This document shows positions 24,303-33,313 of a DNA stretch of 64,000 bases, one piece after another. The notes under the pieces are model-generated. The model made no database searches, was not told the DNA's origin, and saw nothing but the letters and a program-made list of their open reading frames with translations. The position numbers and the translations under genes were made by a program. Location: assembly GCF_010731575.1 (NCBI RefSeq), contig NZ_AP022617.1, forward strand, positions 5,394,001 through 5,458,000. Reading direction: 5' to 3'. The stretch comes from Mycolicibacterium monacense. Lineage in GTDB: Bacteria; Actinomycetota; Actinomycetes; Mycobacteriales; Mycobacteriaceae. Every line of letters begins with the position of its first letter. The stretch's first letter is position 1.

Positions 24303-25829
24303 ATGTTCGATCAAGTGTTCGCGGGGCTGGAGGAGTCCGCGCTTCTTGCTGCGATCGAGCAGTCCGCGCGTGAGGAGGCGCAGGCCGGGGCGCGGAAGTT
24401 GGCCGCGATCGCGGAACTGGTGCATCTGACGGTGACCTGTGACGAGGAGTGCGACGGGTGGGTGTATGACTCGTGGGCTGCGGCCGCCTCCGAGGTCGGG
24501 GCGGTGTTGAACATCGGCCACAAGCGGGCGTCGGGGCAGATGCGGATCGCGGTCGCGCTGCGTGACCGGTTGCCCAAGGTCGCGGCGCTGTACCTGCAGG
24601 GGCGGTTGAGTGCCCGGTTGATCTCCGAGATCAGCTGGCGCACCCGCCTGGTCGACGACGAGCAGGTGCTGGCGCTGGTGGATGCGGCGCTGGCTGAGGC
24701 GGCGTTGCGGTGGGGGCCGTTGTCGGAGGCGCGGTTGACCCGGGCCCTCGATGCGGTGATCCACCGGTATGACCGGGATGCGGTGATCCGTGCCAAAGAG
24801 ACCATCAAGACCCGCGACTTCCATATCGGATCCGGTGATGATCCCGACGAGTTGGTGTTGGTCTGGGGTCAGCTGCTGGGCTGTGACGCCGCGGCGTTGT
24901 CGGCGCGGATCACCGCGTTGCTCAAAGGGATCTGCGACAACGATCCGCGCAGCGTGGGTGAGCGGCGCTCGTGTGCGGTGGGCGCCATCGTCCAGGGCCA
25001 CGACCATCTACCGTGCCGCTGCGGATCACCGGCATGCGCGGCAGCAGCGCCGGAGAAGTCGAATGTGGTGATCTCGGTGATCGCCGATCCGGCCGCGGTC
25101 GAGGCGGCCCAGAAGCTGATCGCCGCCGAGGACGAACACCACGCCGCGAAGGACGAGCCCGAACCCGTCCCGTGCCCGCAGGATTCGGGGGTGGCGTTGC
25201 TGCCCGGGGTGAAGCTCCTGCCGATCGTGGCGTTGGCCGAGGCGATCCGCGGTGGAGCGGCGATCAAACCGTTGTGGCTGCCCGGCCCGGATCCCGAACC
25301 GCACTACCGGCCCTCGGCCAAGCTGGCCGCGTTCGTGCGCGCCCGCGACCTGTTCTGCCGCTTCCCCGGCTGCGACGTGCCCGCCGAGCGCTGCGATATC
25401 GACCATGTCGTGCCGTGGCCGTACGGACCCACCCACGCGTCGAACCTGAACTGCAAATGCCGCACCCACCACCTGGGAAAAACGTTCTGGGACGGCTGGC
25501 ATGACGAACAGCATCCTGACGGCACGGTGACCTGGACAACGCCGACCGGCAAGCGCCACACCACGGTGCCGGGCAGCCGGCTGTTCTTCCCCGAATGGGA
25601 CACCACCACCGCCGAGTTACCGCCGCTGGCCCAACCGCCCCCGGACCCCGGGCGCACCGCGAAGATGCCCAAGCGACGACGCACCCGCGCCGCCGACAAC
25701 GCCGCCCGCGTCAAAGCCGAACGCGAACACAACGCCGCCGCACGAGCGATGGCCGACCACGCAGCCAACGCGGACCCACCGCCACCCGCGCCGCACCCCG
25801 ACTACGGCGACGACCCGCCACCGTTCTGA
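24303..25829 (+). CDS. DUF222 / HNH nuclease-domain protein (13E12 repeat family)
   Basis: 508-aa member of the actinobacterial 13E12 family. A long helical DUF222 region (about 1-330) contains VLNIGHKRASGQMRIAVALR. It is followed by an HNH-like module with CRFPGCDVPAERCDIDHVVP and NLNCKCRTHHLGKTFW, where Cys pairs and DHV plus HH fit the HNH motif, and a Pro/Arg-rich tail. These genes occur in many copies in mycobacteria and often mark variable sites. ATG 24303 is used; it lies in the short sequence AATCGAATGTATG that commonly starts such genes (recollection). Function is unknown; nuclease activity is inferred from the motif. Confidence 0.9.
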   Translation: MFDQVFAGLEESALLAAIEQSAREEAQAGARKLAAIAELVHLTVTCDEECDGWVYDSWAAAASEVGAVLNIGHKRASGQMRIAVALRDRLPKVAALYLQGRLSARLISEISWRTRLVDDEQVLALVDAALAEAALRWGPLSEARLTRALDAVIHRYDRDAVIRAKETIKTRDFHIGSGDDPDELVLVWGQLLGCDAAALSARITALLKGICDNDPRSVGERRSCAVGAIVQGHDHLPCRCGSPACAAAAPEKSNVVISVIADPAAVEAAQKLIAAEDEHHAAKDEPEPVPCPQDSGVALLPGVKLLPIVALAEAIRGGAAIKPLWLPGPDPEPHYRPSAKLAAFVRARDLFCRFPGCDVPAERCDIDHVVPWPYGPTHASNLNCKCRTHHLGKTFWDGWHDEQHPDGTVTWTTPTGKRHTTVPGSRLFFPEWDTTTAELPPLAQPPPDPGRTAKMPKRRRTRAADNAARVKAEREHNAAARAMADHAANADPPPPAPHPDYGDDPPPF

Positions 25830-25867
25830 CAGAACTCCGATGACATTGTCGCGATACACGGGTCTAC

Positions 25868-26935
25868 GTGAGTATGGACACCATGGACCTACCCGTCATG
25901 CCGCCGCTGGAGCCGATGCTCGCCAAAGCCCAGGCGAAGGTGCCGACCGAATCCGGCGTCTGGTCCTACGAACCGAAATGGGACGGCTTCCGCGCACTGG
26001 TGTTCCGCGACGGTGACGACGTCGTGCTGATGTCCAGGAGCGGCAAGGACCTGGCGCGGTACTTCCCCGAGGTGCTCGACTTCGTGCGCGACGAACTGGC
26101 CCCGCGCTGTGTGCTCGACGGCGAGATCGTCGTCCCCCGTGAGATCGGCGGTCGCACCCGGCTGGACTGGGAGTCGCTGAGCCAGCGCATCCATCCCGCC
26201 GAATCGCGCGTGCGCAAGCTCTCCGAGGAGACCCCCGCGCATTTCATCGGTTTCGACGCACTCGCCAGCGGTGACACCTCGCTGATGAAGGAGCCGTTCC
26301 GCGCCCGGCGTCAGGCGCTCATCGAGGCTGTCTCGCACAAGCAGTGGTGTCATGTCACGCGGACCACGGAGGACCCCGGGCTCGGTGCGCAGTGGCTCGA
26401 GGAGTTCGAGGGTGCCGGTCTCGACGGTGTGATCGCCAAACGCCTCGACGGCTCGTACCTGCCGGGTAAGCGGGAGATGGTCAAGGTCAAACACGCCCGC
26501 GACGCCGACTGCGTGGCCATCGGCTACCGGATCCACAAGAGCGGGGAGGGGATCGGCTCGCTGCTGCTCGGACTGTACACCGACGAGGGCGACCTCCAGA
26601 TGGTCGGCGGGGCAGCGTCTTTCACTGCCAAGGACCGGCTCAAGCTGCTCGCCGAACTCGAACCGCTGCGTGAGGGGGACGAGGTGCGGGAGGGCGATCC
26701 GAGCCGTTGGAACTCCGCGGCGGACAAGCGCTGGATACCGATCCGGCCGGAGCGGGTCGCGGAGGTGGCCTATGACCAGATGGAGGGAAACTCGGTGCAG
26801 GGGCGGAGATTCCGACATGCGGTCAAGTTCCGGCGATGGCGGCCGGACCGCGATCCGGCCAGTTGCACGTTCGACCAACTGGAAGTTCCGCTGACCTACG
26901 ACCTCTTCGACGTGTTGGAGACCCAGGATGGCTAG
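25868..26935 (+). CDS. ATP-dependent DNA ligase, LigC-type paralogue
   Basis: 355-aa ATP-dependent DNA ligase, close in length and plan to the LigC at 3967. Motif I is EPKWDGFRAL (nucleophile Lys), then GEIVVP, FIGFDALA, EGAGLDGVIAK and VKVKHARD. The OB domain ends with RWRPDRDPASC. Fast growers can carry two LigC-type ligases. Start GTG 25868 is tentative (alternatives ATG 25874 and 25883), because no strong Shine-Dalgarno is present. The 3' end overlaps the PrimPol gene by 8 bp (ATGGCTAG), so ligase and primase-polymerase are made together for back-up double-strand break or excision repair. Confidence 0.9.
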   Translation: MSMDTMDLPVMPPLEPMLAKAQAKVPTESGVWSYEPKWDGFRALVFRDGDDVVLMSRSGKDLARYFPEVLDFVRDELAPRCVLDGEIVVPREIGGRTRLDWESLSQRIHPAESRVRKLSEETPAHFIGFDALASGDTSLMKEPFRARRQALIEAVSHKQWCHVTRTTEDPGLGAQWLEEFEGAGLDGVIAKRLDGSYLPGKREMVKVKHARDADCVAIGYRIHKSGEGIGSLLLGLYTDEGDLQMVGGAASFTAKDRLKLLAELEPLREGDEVREGDPSRWNSAADKRWIPIRPERVAEVAYDQMEGNSVQGRRFRHAVKFRRWRPDRDPASCTFDQLEVPLTYDLFDVLETQDG

Positions 26936-27971
26936 TGCGGCAACGGAAATCGATGTCGACGGAGTCAAGGTCCGGCTGACCAACCCGGACAAACCGTACT
27001 TCCCGAAGCTCGGCAAAGACGGCACCAAGGGCAAGCTCGTCGACTACTACCTGGCCGTGGCGGACCGGATGGTGGCGCTGCTGCGGGACCGCCCCGTGCA
27101 TCTGCAGCGGTTCCCCGACGGCATCGAGGGCGAGGAGATCTACCAGAAGCGGGTGCCGCAGAAGCGCCCCGACTACCTCGAGACGTGCACGGTGACCTTC
27201 CCGTCCGGCCGCACCGCCGACGCCCTGAAGATCACCCACCCGTCGGCGATCGCCTGGGCCGCTCAGATGGGAACCGTCACGTTGCACCCCTGGCAGGTCC
27301 GCTGCCCGGACACCGAGCATCCCGACGAGCTGCGGATCGATCTCGACCCGCAGCCGGGCACCGGATTCGCCGAGGCCCGCAGCGTTGCGGTCGACGTCCT
27401 CAAACCCCTGCTCGACGAACTCGGCCTGGTCGGTTACCCCAAGACCTCGGGCGGCCGTGGCGTCCACGTGTTCCTGCGCATCGCGACCGACTGGGATTTC
27501 ATTGCCGTGCGACGTGCCGGCATCGCGCTGGCGCGGGAGGTCGAGCGACGCGCCCCCAATGCGGTGACCACATCGTGGTGGAAGGAAGAGCGGGGCCGGC
27601 GGCTGTTCATCGACTACAACCAGAACGCGCGCGACCGCACCTTCGCGTCGGCGTACTCGGCGCGCAAAACCCCGATCGCCACGGTGTCGACACCGTTGAC
27701 GTGGGAGGAATTACGCGTCGCCGAACCCGACGACTACACGATCGCCACCGTGCCGGACTTCGTCGCCGGCCGACCGGACCCGTGGGCGGACATCGACAAG
27801 AAGGCGCAGTCGATCGACACGCTGCTGAAGATGGTCGAGGCCGACGAGGAGCGGGGCCTCGGCGACCTGCCCTATCCGCCGAACTATCCGAAAATGCCCG
27901 GCGAGCCGCCGCGCGTGCAGCCGAGTAAGAAGGTCGCGGAGCACTGGGACGAGGACGGCAACCGCCGCTAG
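26928..27971 (+). CDS. LigC-associated primase-polymerase (PrimPol, LigD-Pol-like)
   Basis: 347-aa archaeo-eukaryotic primase-like polymerase, the standalone relative of the LigD polymerase domain. It has LTNPDKPYFPK near the N-terminus, the metal-binding DLDPQPG (Asp-x-Asp), SGGRGVHVFLR with the conserved His, and FIDYNQNARDRTFA with the third Asp. Such enzymes make short RNA/DNA gap fills with the partner ligase. Overlaps the ligase ORF upstream (8 bp) and its stop overlaps the convergent gene at 27968. The neighbour here is the second LigC rather than the first at 3967. Confidence 0.9.
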   Translation: MASAATEIDVDGVKVRLTNPDKPYFPKLGKDGTKGKLVDYYLAVADRMVALLRDRPVHLQRFPDGIEGEEIYQKRVPQKRPDYLETCTVTFPSGRTADALKITHPSAIAWAAQMGTVTLHPWQVRCPDTEHPDELRIDLDPQPGTGFAEARSVAVDVLKPLLDELGLVGYPKTSGGRGVHVFLRIATDWDFIAVRRAGIALAREVERRAPNAVTTSWWKEERGRRLFIDYNQNARDRTFASAYSARKTPIATVSTPLTWEELRVAEPDDYTIATVPDFVAGRPDPWADIDKKAQSIDTLLKMVEADEERGLGDLPYPPNYPKMPGEPPRVQPSKKVAEHWDEDGNRR

Positions 27972-29032
27972 GTCGGCACCACGCCACGAGCCTGCGGCAG
28001 CGGCAGATCGGTGTAGGTGGCGATCCCCGGTTGGGCGGCCACCACCGCCGGGATGGCGTGGATCGGTGGCATCGCCGTCATGATGTGGCCGAGGACGAAG
28101 AAGTCCTCGAGCGTCTTGGCGTTCTCGATCATGTCCTGCGGCGGCAGGAAACCCACCGACATGTTGACCGTCGGCCGCCCGTCGATGGTGATCTTCCAGC
28201 CGTCCCCGTCGAGCTGCCAGTCCGGCTCCAGCGTCGTGCCCTTCTTCCACCGCACGTTGATGTCGATGATGGTCTTGCCGCCGAGGATTCCCTGCCAACT
28301 GGCGTACACGCCCGCCACATGGCCGGCGGGTATCGTCCACGACGCCATTGCGAGATCCTCTGTGGTCTGGGCGTAGTCGGACACGCACTTGATCTCGTCG
28401 AGTTCGACACCGAGTGAGTCGGCCACCAGCTGCACAGCTTCGGCGAAGACGGCGGTGCCCGTGGCGGCCATCGGCTCCAGGTTCGGGTCGTCGATCGCGG
28501 TGCCGAAGCCGACGGGCCGCTCGGTGTCGGGGGAGTCGTAGAGCGTGGTGTCGGCGGATTCGGCGATGGTGATCTTGTCGACGCGGTCGCACGCCGTCGC
28601 GGCCACGATCGCGAGCAGTTCGGCGAAGCCCGGGCTGACCCCGGATCCGAACAGCGTCGCACCCCCGCGCTCGCACGCCTCGACCAGCCGGGCGCGCCCG
28701 TCGCCCAGATTGTGGCCGGTGATGAACGACGCGCTCGCCACCACGTTCACCCCGGCTTCGAGGATGCGCACCAGTTCGTCGACGTCGATCCACATCGGGT
28801 TGTACACCACGACATCGGGTTTCAGGGCGAGCAGCGCCTCGACGTCGTTGGTGGCGGTGATCCCGAGGGGTTCGATGCCCGCCAGTTCGCCGACGTCGCG
28901 ACCCGCCTTGTCGGCCGACCAGGCGTAGCAGCCGACCAGTTCGAGATTCGGATTCGTGGTGATCGCCGCCACGGAACTCTTACCGACATTGCCGGTCGTC
29001 CACTGGACGACCCGATAGGGAGTGTTTGGCAC
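27968..29032 (-). CDS. NAD(P)-binding dihydrodipicolinate-reductase-like protein
   Basis: 354-aa oxidoreductase of the DapB-like Rossmann group (also annotated as NAD(P)H-dependent amine dehydrogenase family). It shows QWTTGNVGKSSVAAI as cofactor loop, WSADKAGRDVGELAG, and a second domain of about 130-340. It lacks the DapB active-site signature, so lysine biosynthesis is not implied. Divergent from the TetR gene at 29110 with a palindrome between them, so it is the likely target of that TetR. Reaction unknown. Confidence 0.83.
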   Translation of the reverse strand: MPNTPYRVVQWTTGNVGKSSVAAITTNPNLELVGCYAWSADKAGRDVGELAGIEPLGITATNDVEALLALKPDVVVYNPMWIDVDELVRILEAGVNVVASASFITGHNLGDGRARLVEACERGGATLFGSGVSPGFAELLAIVAATACDRVDKITIAESADTTLYDSPDTERPVGFGTAIDDPNLEPMAATGTAVFAEAVQLVADSLGVELDEIKCVSDYAQTTEDLAMASWTIPAGHVAGVYASWQGILGGKTIIDINVRWKKGTTLEPDWQLDGDGWKITIDGRPTVNMSVGFLPPQDMIENAKTLEDFFVLGHIMTAMPPIHAIPAVVAAQPGIATYTDLPLPQARGVVPT

Positions 29033-29061
29033 TCGCTCAGGTTAGGGCGAGGCGCGCAGAT

Positions 29062-29081
29062 TTTTTCCCGATCGGCGAAAA
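29062..29081. promoter_or_regulatory. Candidate operator for the divergent TetR pair
   Basis: Inverted repeat with core CCGATCGG (29068-29075) flanked by TTTT and AAAA arms, giving 16 of 20 symmetric positions. It lies in the 77-bp gap between the DapB-like gene and the TetR gene, the typical place for a TetR operator. Confidence 0.55.
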
Positions 29082-29109
29082 TTCCCGTGCGGCTGCGTAG
29101 GGTGAGCCC

Positions 29110-29778
29110 GTGGGAGACGAGCGTCGCGCCCGGGGCAGACCCGCCCGGATCAGCCGCGAGCAGATCGTCGCCGCCGCGCGGCGGGCCCGCGGCCCCGAAC
29201 TCACCATGCAGGCCGTCGCCGACGAACTCGGCGTCAGCCGCAAGGCCCTGCACTACTACGTCGGCAACCGACAGGGCCTGCTCACGCTCGTCGTGGTCGA
29301 CCGGTTCGAAGCCGAACTCAAGCGGGTGCACCTGCCCGACGACGGCGACTGGCGCGTGGTCCTGCGCGCCTACGCCCACGCCTACCGCGACGGCATCGTC
29401 CAGGTCGGCGCGCAGATCAGTTCGGCCGCCGACCACACGCCGTTCCGCGGGGTGGGTGCGGTGGAGGTCCTCGCGCTCGCGGAGCGTGTGCTGGCCGCCC
29501 TGCTCGCCGCGGGATTCGGCGTCGACGACGCGCGGCGCGGCGTCACCGCGGTGGCGAACATCGCGCAGTCAGCCGCGCAGAACGCCATGAGCACCTCGAT
29601 GCGGGACGTTCATCAGGCCGAGACCCGGGCCGCGCTCGAACGCACCCAGGAGGCCGACTATCCCGCGCTGCGTCTGGTGCTCGACAGCGCGCCCCGACCG
29701 GACGAGGGGCAGTTCGAGTTCGAACTCGACCTGGCGATCGCCGGGCTGGAACAACTGCTGCGCGGCGGTCGACCCTAG
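29110..29778 (+). CDS. TetR-family transcriptional regulator
   Basis: 222-aa TetR regulator. An Arg-rich N-terminus (RRARGRPARISREQIV) leads to the HTH LTMQAVADELGVSRKALHYY. The ligand domain has a TetR_C-type ending. Start is GTG 29110. It probably represses itself and the divergent DapB-like gene via the palindrome at 29062. Its 3' end overlaps the convergent protease gene by 4 bp. Ligand unknown. Confidence 0.9.
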   Translation: MGDERRARGRPARISREQIVAAARRARGPELTMQAVADELGVSRKALHYYVGNRQGLLTLVVVDRFEAELKRVHLPDDGDWRVVLRAYAHAYRDGIVQVGAQISSAADHTPFRGVGAVEVLALAERVLAALLAAGFGVDDARRGVTAVANIAQSAAQNAMSTSMRDVHQAETRAALERTQEADYPALRLVLDSAPRPDEGQFEFELDLAIAGLEQLLRGGRP

Positions 29779-30800
29779 GGGCCGGGTGCCAGCGTCGCCT
29801 TCGCGGTGCGCTCCTGGCCGAAGCCGTCGATCCACGTGACGTCCACGACGTCGCCGGGGTAGAACCGGTCCAGCGTGTAGGTCAGCTGGGTGGCCGAGGT
29901 GAGGCGGTTGCCGTTGATCGCGATCAGCACGTCGCGGTCCATCAAACCGGCCGCTTCGGCGGGTCCGCCGCGCAGCACCTCCTGGATGAGGACCCCGGGC
30001 ACGTCGCTCGGTGCGGTCCGCACGCCGACGCCGAGCAGCGCGGGCGGGCCGATGTGGACGGTGTCCGACGGAATCCGCGACCGGATCTGGTTCGCGACGC
30101 CGACCGCCTCGTTGATCGGGATCGCGAAGCCCTTACCCCCGGGGCCCATCCGGTAGTTCACCGAGGCCGCGGTGGTGATGCCGACGACCTGGCCCGCGCT
30201 GTTGACGACCGGTCCACCCGAATCGCCGGCCCGCACGGGTGCGGCGAACTCGATCAACCCGGTCAGTTCGTCGGAGCTGCCGGTCAGCGAGTCTTCGGCC
30301 TGGACCGTCCGCCCGAAGGCGGTGACGCTGCCGACCTCCCGGGTCAGCGGGGCAGCGGAGCCCTGCGCGTTGCCGAGGGCGACGACGGGCTCACCCGCCG
30401 CCAGCGCCGCGGAGTCGCCGATCGGGGCCACCGGCAGACCGCCCGCCCCGAGCAACTGGATCACCGCGATGTCGCGGCCACGGTCGTAGCCGACGAGTTC
30501 GGCCGGATACGACCGGCCCGCGACGGCGACGTTGACCCGGTCGGCGCCCTGGACGACGTGGAAGTTCGTGAGCACCTGACCGCCGGGGTCGAGCACGATG
30601 CCGGTGCCGGTACCGATCGCGCTCTGGTAGTCGATCTCGGTGTCGATGCGCGCCACGGCGGGCTCGACGGTGGCCGCCGCCGCGATCGGATCAGCGGGTG
30701 CGGCGCTCGAGGTGGCCGGGGAGAACGGGCCGACCAGTGCGAGTAGCGCGGCCAACACGACCGAGAGCACGGACAGCCAACGAGTACGGAGCATGCCCAT
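29775..30800 (-). CDS. Secreted trypsin-like serine protease with PDZ domain (PepA-like)
   Basis: 341-aa exported serine protease of the HtrA/PepA type. A signal peptide (about residues 1-34) ends at SSAA/PAD. The catalytic triad reads His in LTNFHVV, Asp in RDIAVIQL and Ser in AGDSGGPVV. A C-terminal PDZ domain includes GVGVRTAPSDVPGVLIQEV. It closely resembles mycobacterial PepA (Rv0125-type). It should act in the cell envelope on misfolded or regulatory proteins. ATG 30800 has AGGG upstream; ATG 30794 is an alternative. It is upstream-adjacent to the lucA 3' end in the same direction, with an 89-bp gap. Confidence 0.9.
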   Translation of the reverse strand: MGMLRTRWLSVLSVVLAALLALVGPFSPATSSAAPADPIAAAATVEPAVARIDTEIDYQSAIGTGTGIVLDPGGQVLTNFHVVQGADRVNVAVAGRSYPAELVGYDRGRDIAVIQLLGAGGLPVAPIGDSAALAAGEPVVALGNAQGSAAPLTREVGSVTAFGRTVQAEDSLTGSSDELTGLIEFAAPVRAGDSGGPVVNSAGQVVGITTAASVNYRMGPGGKGFAIPINEAVGVANQIRSRIPSDTVHIGPPALLGVGVRTAPSDVPGVLIQEVLRGGPAEAAGLMDRDVLIAINGNRLTSATQLTYTLDRFYPGDVVDVTWIDGFGQERTAKATLAPGP

Positions 30801-30889
30801 GAATTGCCCTTCGACGAGGTTTTGTAACTCGGGTTCTGCTCACATTGTTCGCGATCAGACCGCGTGGTGTCGACGAAAGGGCGCTGACC

Positions 30890-31645
30890 TCAGTCTTCGA
30901 CGGCGATTCCGCCGCGTAGACGGCGGCGTCGGCGCGAAGAATCACCCTTGCCGGACGGACGCCGGTTGCGCAACCCGCCACTCGAGGCAACAGGTTCCTC
31001 GTCAGCCGCTCCGGTCTCTTCCGTCTCGTCAGCCGCATCCGTGTCGCCCGACTCGGTGTCGACGGACTCGGTGTCGGGGTCATCCGATTCCGAGCGCTCG
31101 GCTTCCTCGGTGGTTTCTTCGGTGTCTTCAGAGTCCGCGGTGTCTTCAGGGGCCGCCTCCTGCGCCTTGCGGCGGCCGCGACGGGTCTGGGCCTTCGGCT
31201 TGAGCGGTTTCGGCGGCGGGGGCGGCAGCTCGGCGACGAACGCCAGATAGAACGCGAAGATGCCGAGCAGTGCGATCGCCGCGGCCGCGCCGTAGATGCC
31301 GAACAGCCACGGACCTGCGGAGTCGAGGTCCAGCCAGATCTCGCTGATCGCGGCGCCCAGGATCAGCACACCGGCCAGTACGTGCAGCGCGATCGACACC
31401 GTACGCAGCCGCAACGCCAACTGCGGGGTGCCGAATTCGGGGCGGCGGGTGCGCAGCAGCGTGAACACCACCGGCAGCGCGGCCAGCCCGATCAGCGCCG
31501 CGGTGACGATCCGCAGCACCGTGCCCAGTGTGGGCGACGTCGAGCCCATGAGCTCGAACCAGCGCGGCAGGACGAAGAAGAAATAGAGGACAGCAGCGAT
31601 GACGGAGAACGATGCGTGCCAAATGACCGCGACCGAGCGCCGCAT
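30890..31645 (-). CDS. lucA: Lipid uptake coordinator LucA
   Basis: 251-aa membrane protein. It has four hydrophobic segments in residues 1-135 (AVIWHASFSVIAAVLYFFFV, then three further spans). After PPPPPKPLKPKAQTRRGRRK comes an acidic Glu/Asp-rich disordered tail, ending in Arg-rich RRRRLRGG. This pattern and the gene place next to SRP RNA, aminotransferase and dnaX match LucA (Rv3723), which stabilises Mce1 and Mce4 for fatty-acid and cholesterol import. The acidic tail length varies between species. The ATG start is supported by the immediate first transmembrane segment. Confidence 0.85.
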   Translation of the reverse strand: MRRSVAVIWHASFSVIAAVLYFFFVLPRWFELMGSTSPTLGTVLRIVTAALIGLAALPVVFTLLRTRRPEFGTPQLALRLRTVSIALHVLAGVLILGAAISEIWLDLDSAGPWLFGIYGAAAAIALLGIFAFYLAFVAELPPPPPKPLKPKAQTRRGRRKAQEAAPEDTADSEDTEETTEEAERSESDDPDTESVDTESGDTDAADETEETGAADEEPVASSGGLRNRRPSGKGDSSRRRRRLRGGIAVED

Positions 31646-31718
31646 ACTCCTCCTCGAGATTGGTGGGCCGGCGGTGCGATCAGGACCTCAGATCGCTGAT
31701 CGCACCCCGGACCGAGTG

Positions 31719-31804
31719 CGGAGGATGCGGGATTTGAACCCGCGAGGGCTGTTAACCCAACCCGCGTTCCAGGCGAGCGCCATAGGCCACTAGGCGAATC
31801 CTCC
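31719..31804 (-). tRNA. tRNA-Ser, anticodon GGA
   Basis: 86-nt class II tRNA read on the minus strand. The acceptor stem GGAGGAT pairs with ATCCTCC, the anticodon arm CTCGC-CTGGAAC-GCGGG gives anticodon GGA, there is a long variable arm, and the T-loop is GTTCAAATC. Terminal CCA is not encoded. Lies between lucA and the SRP RNA gene. Confidence 0.95.
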
Positions 31805-31818
31805 GCGGGCAATGGTAG

Positions 31819-33279
<1,461 letters not shown>

Positions 33280-33313
33280 CCATCCGTCGTAGTCCGTCGG
33301 TAGCCTGCTGACC

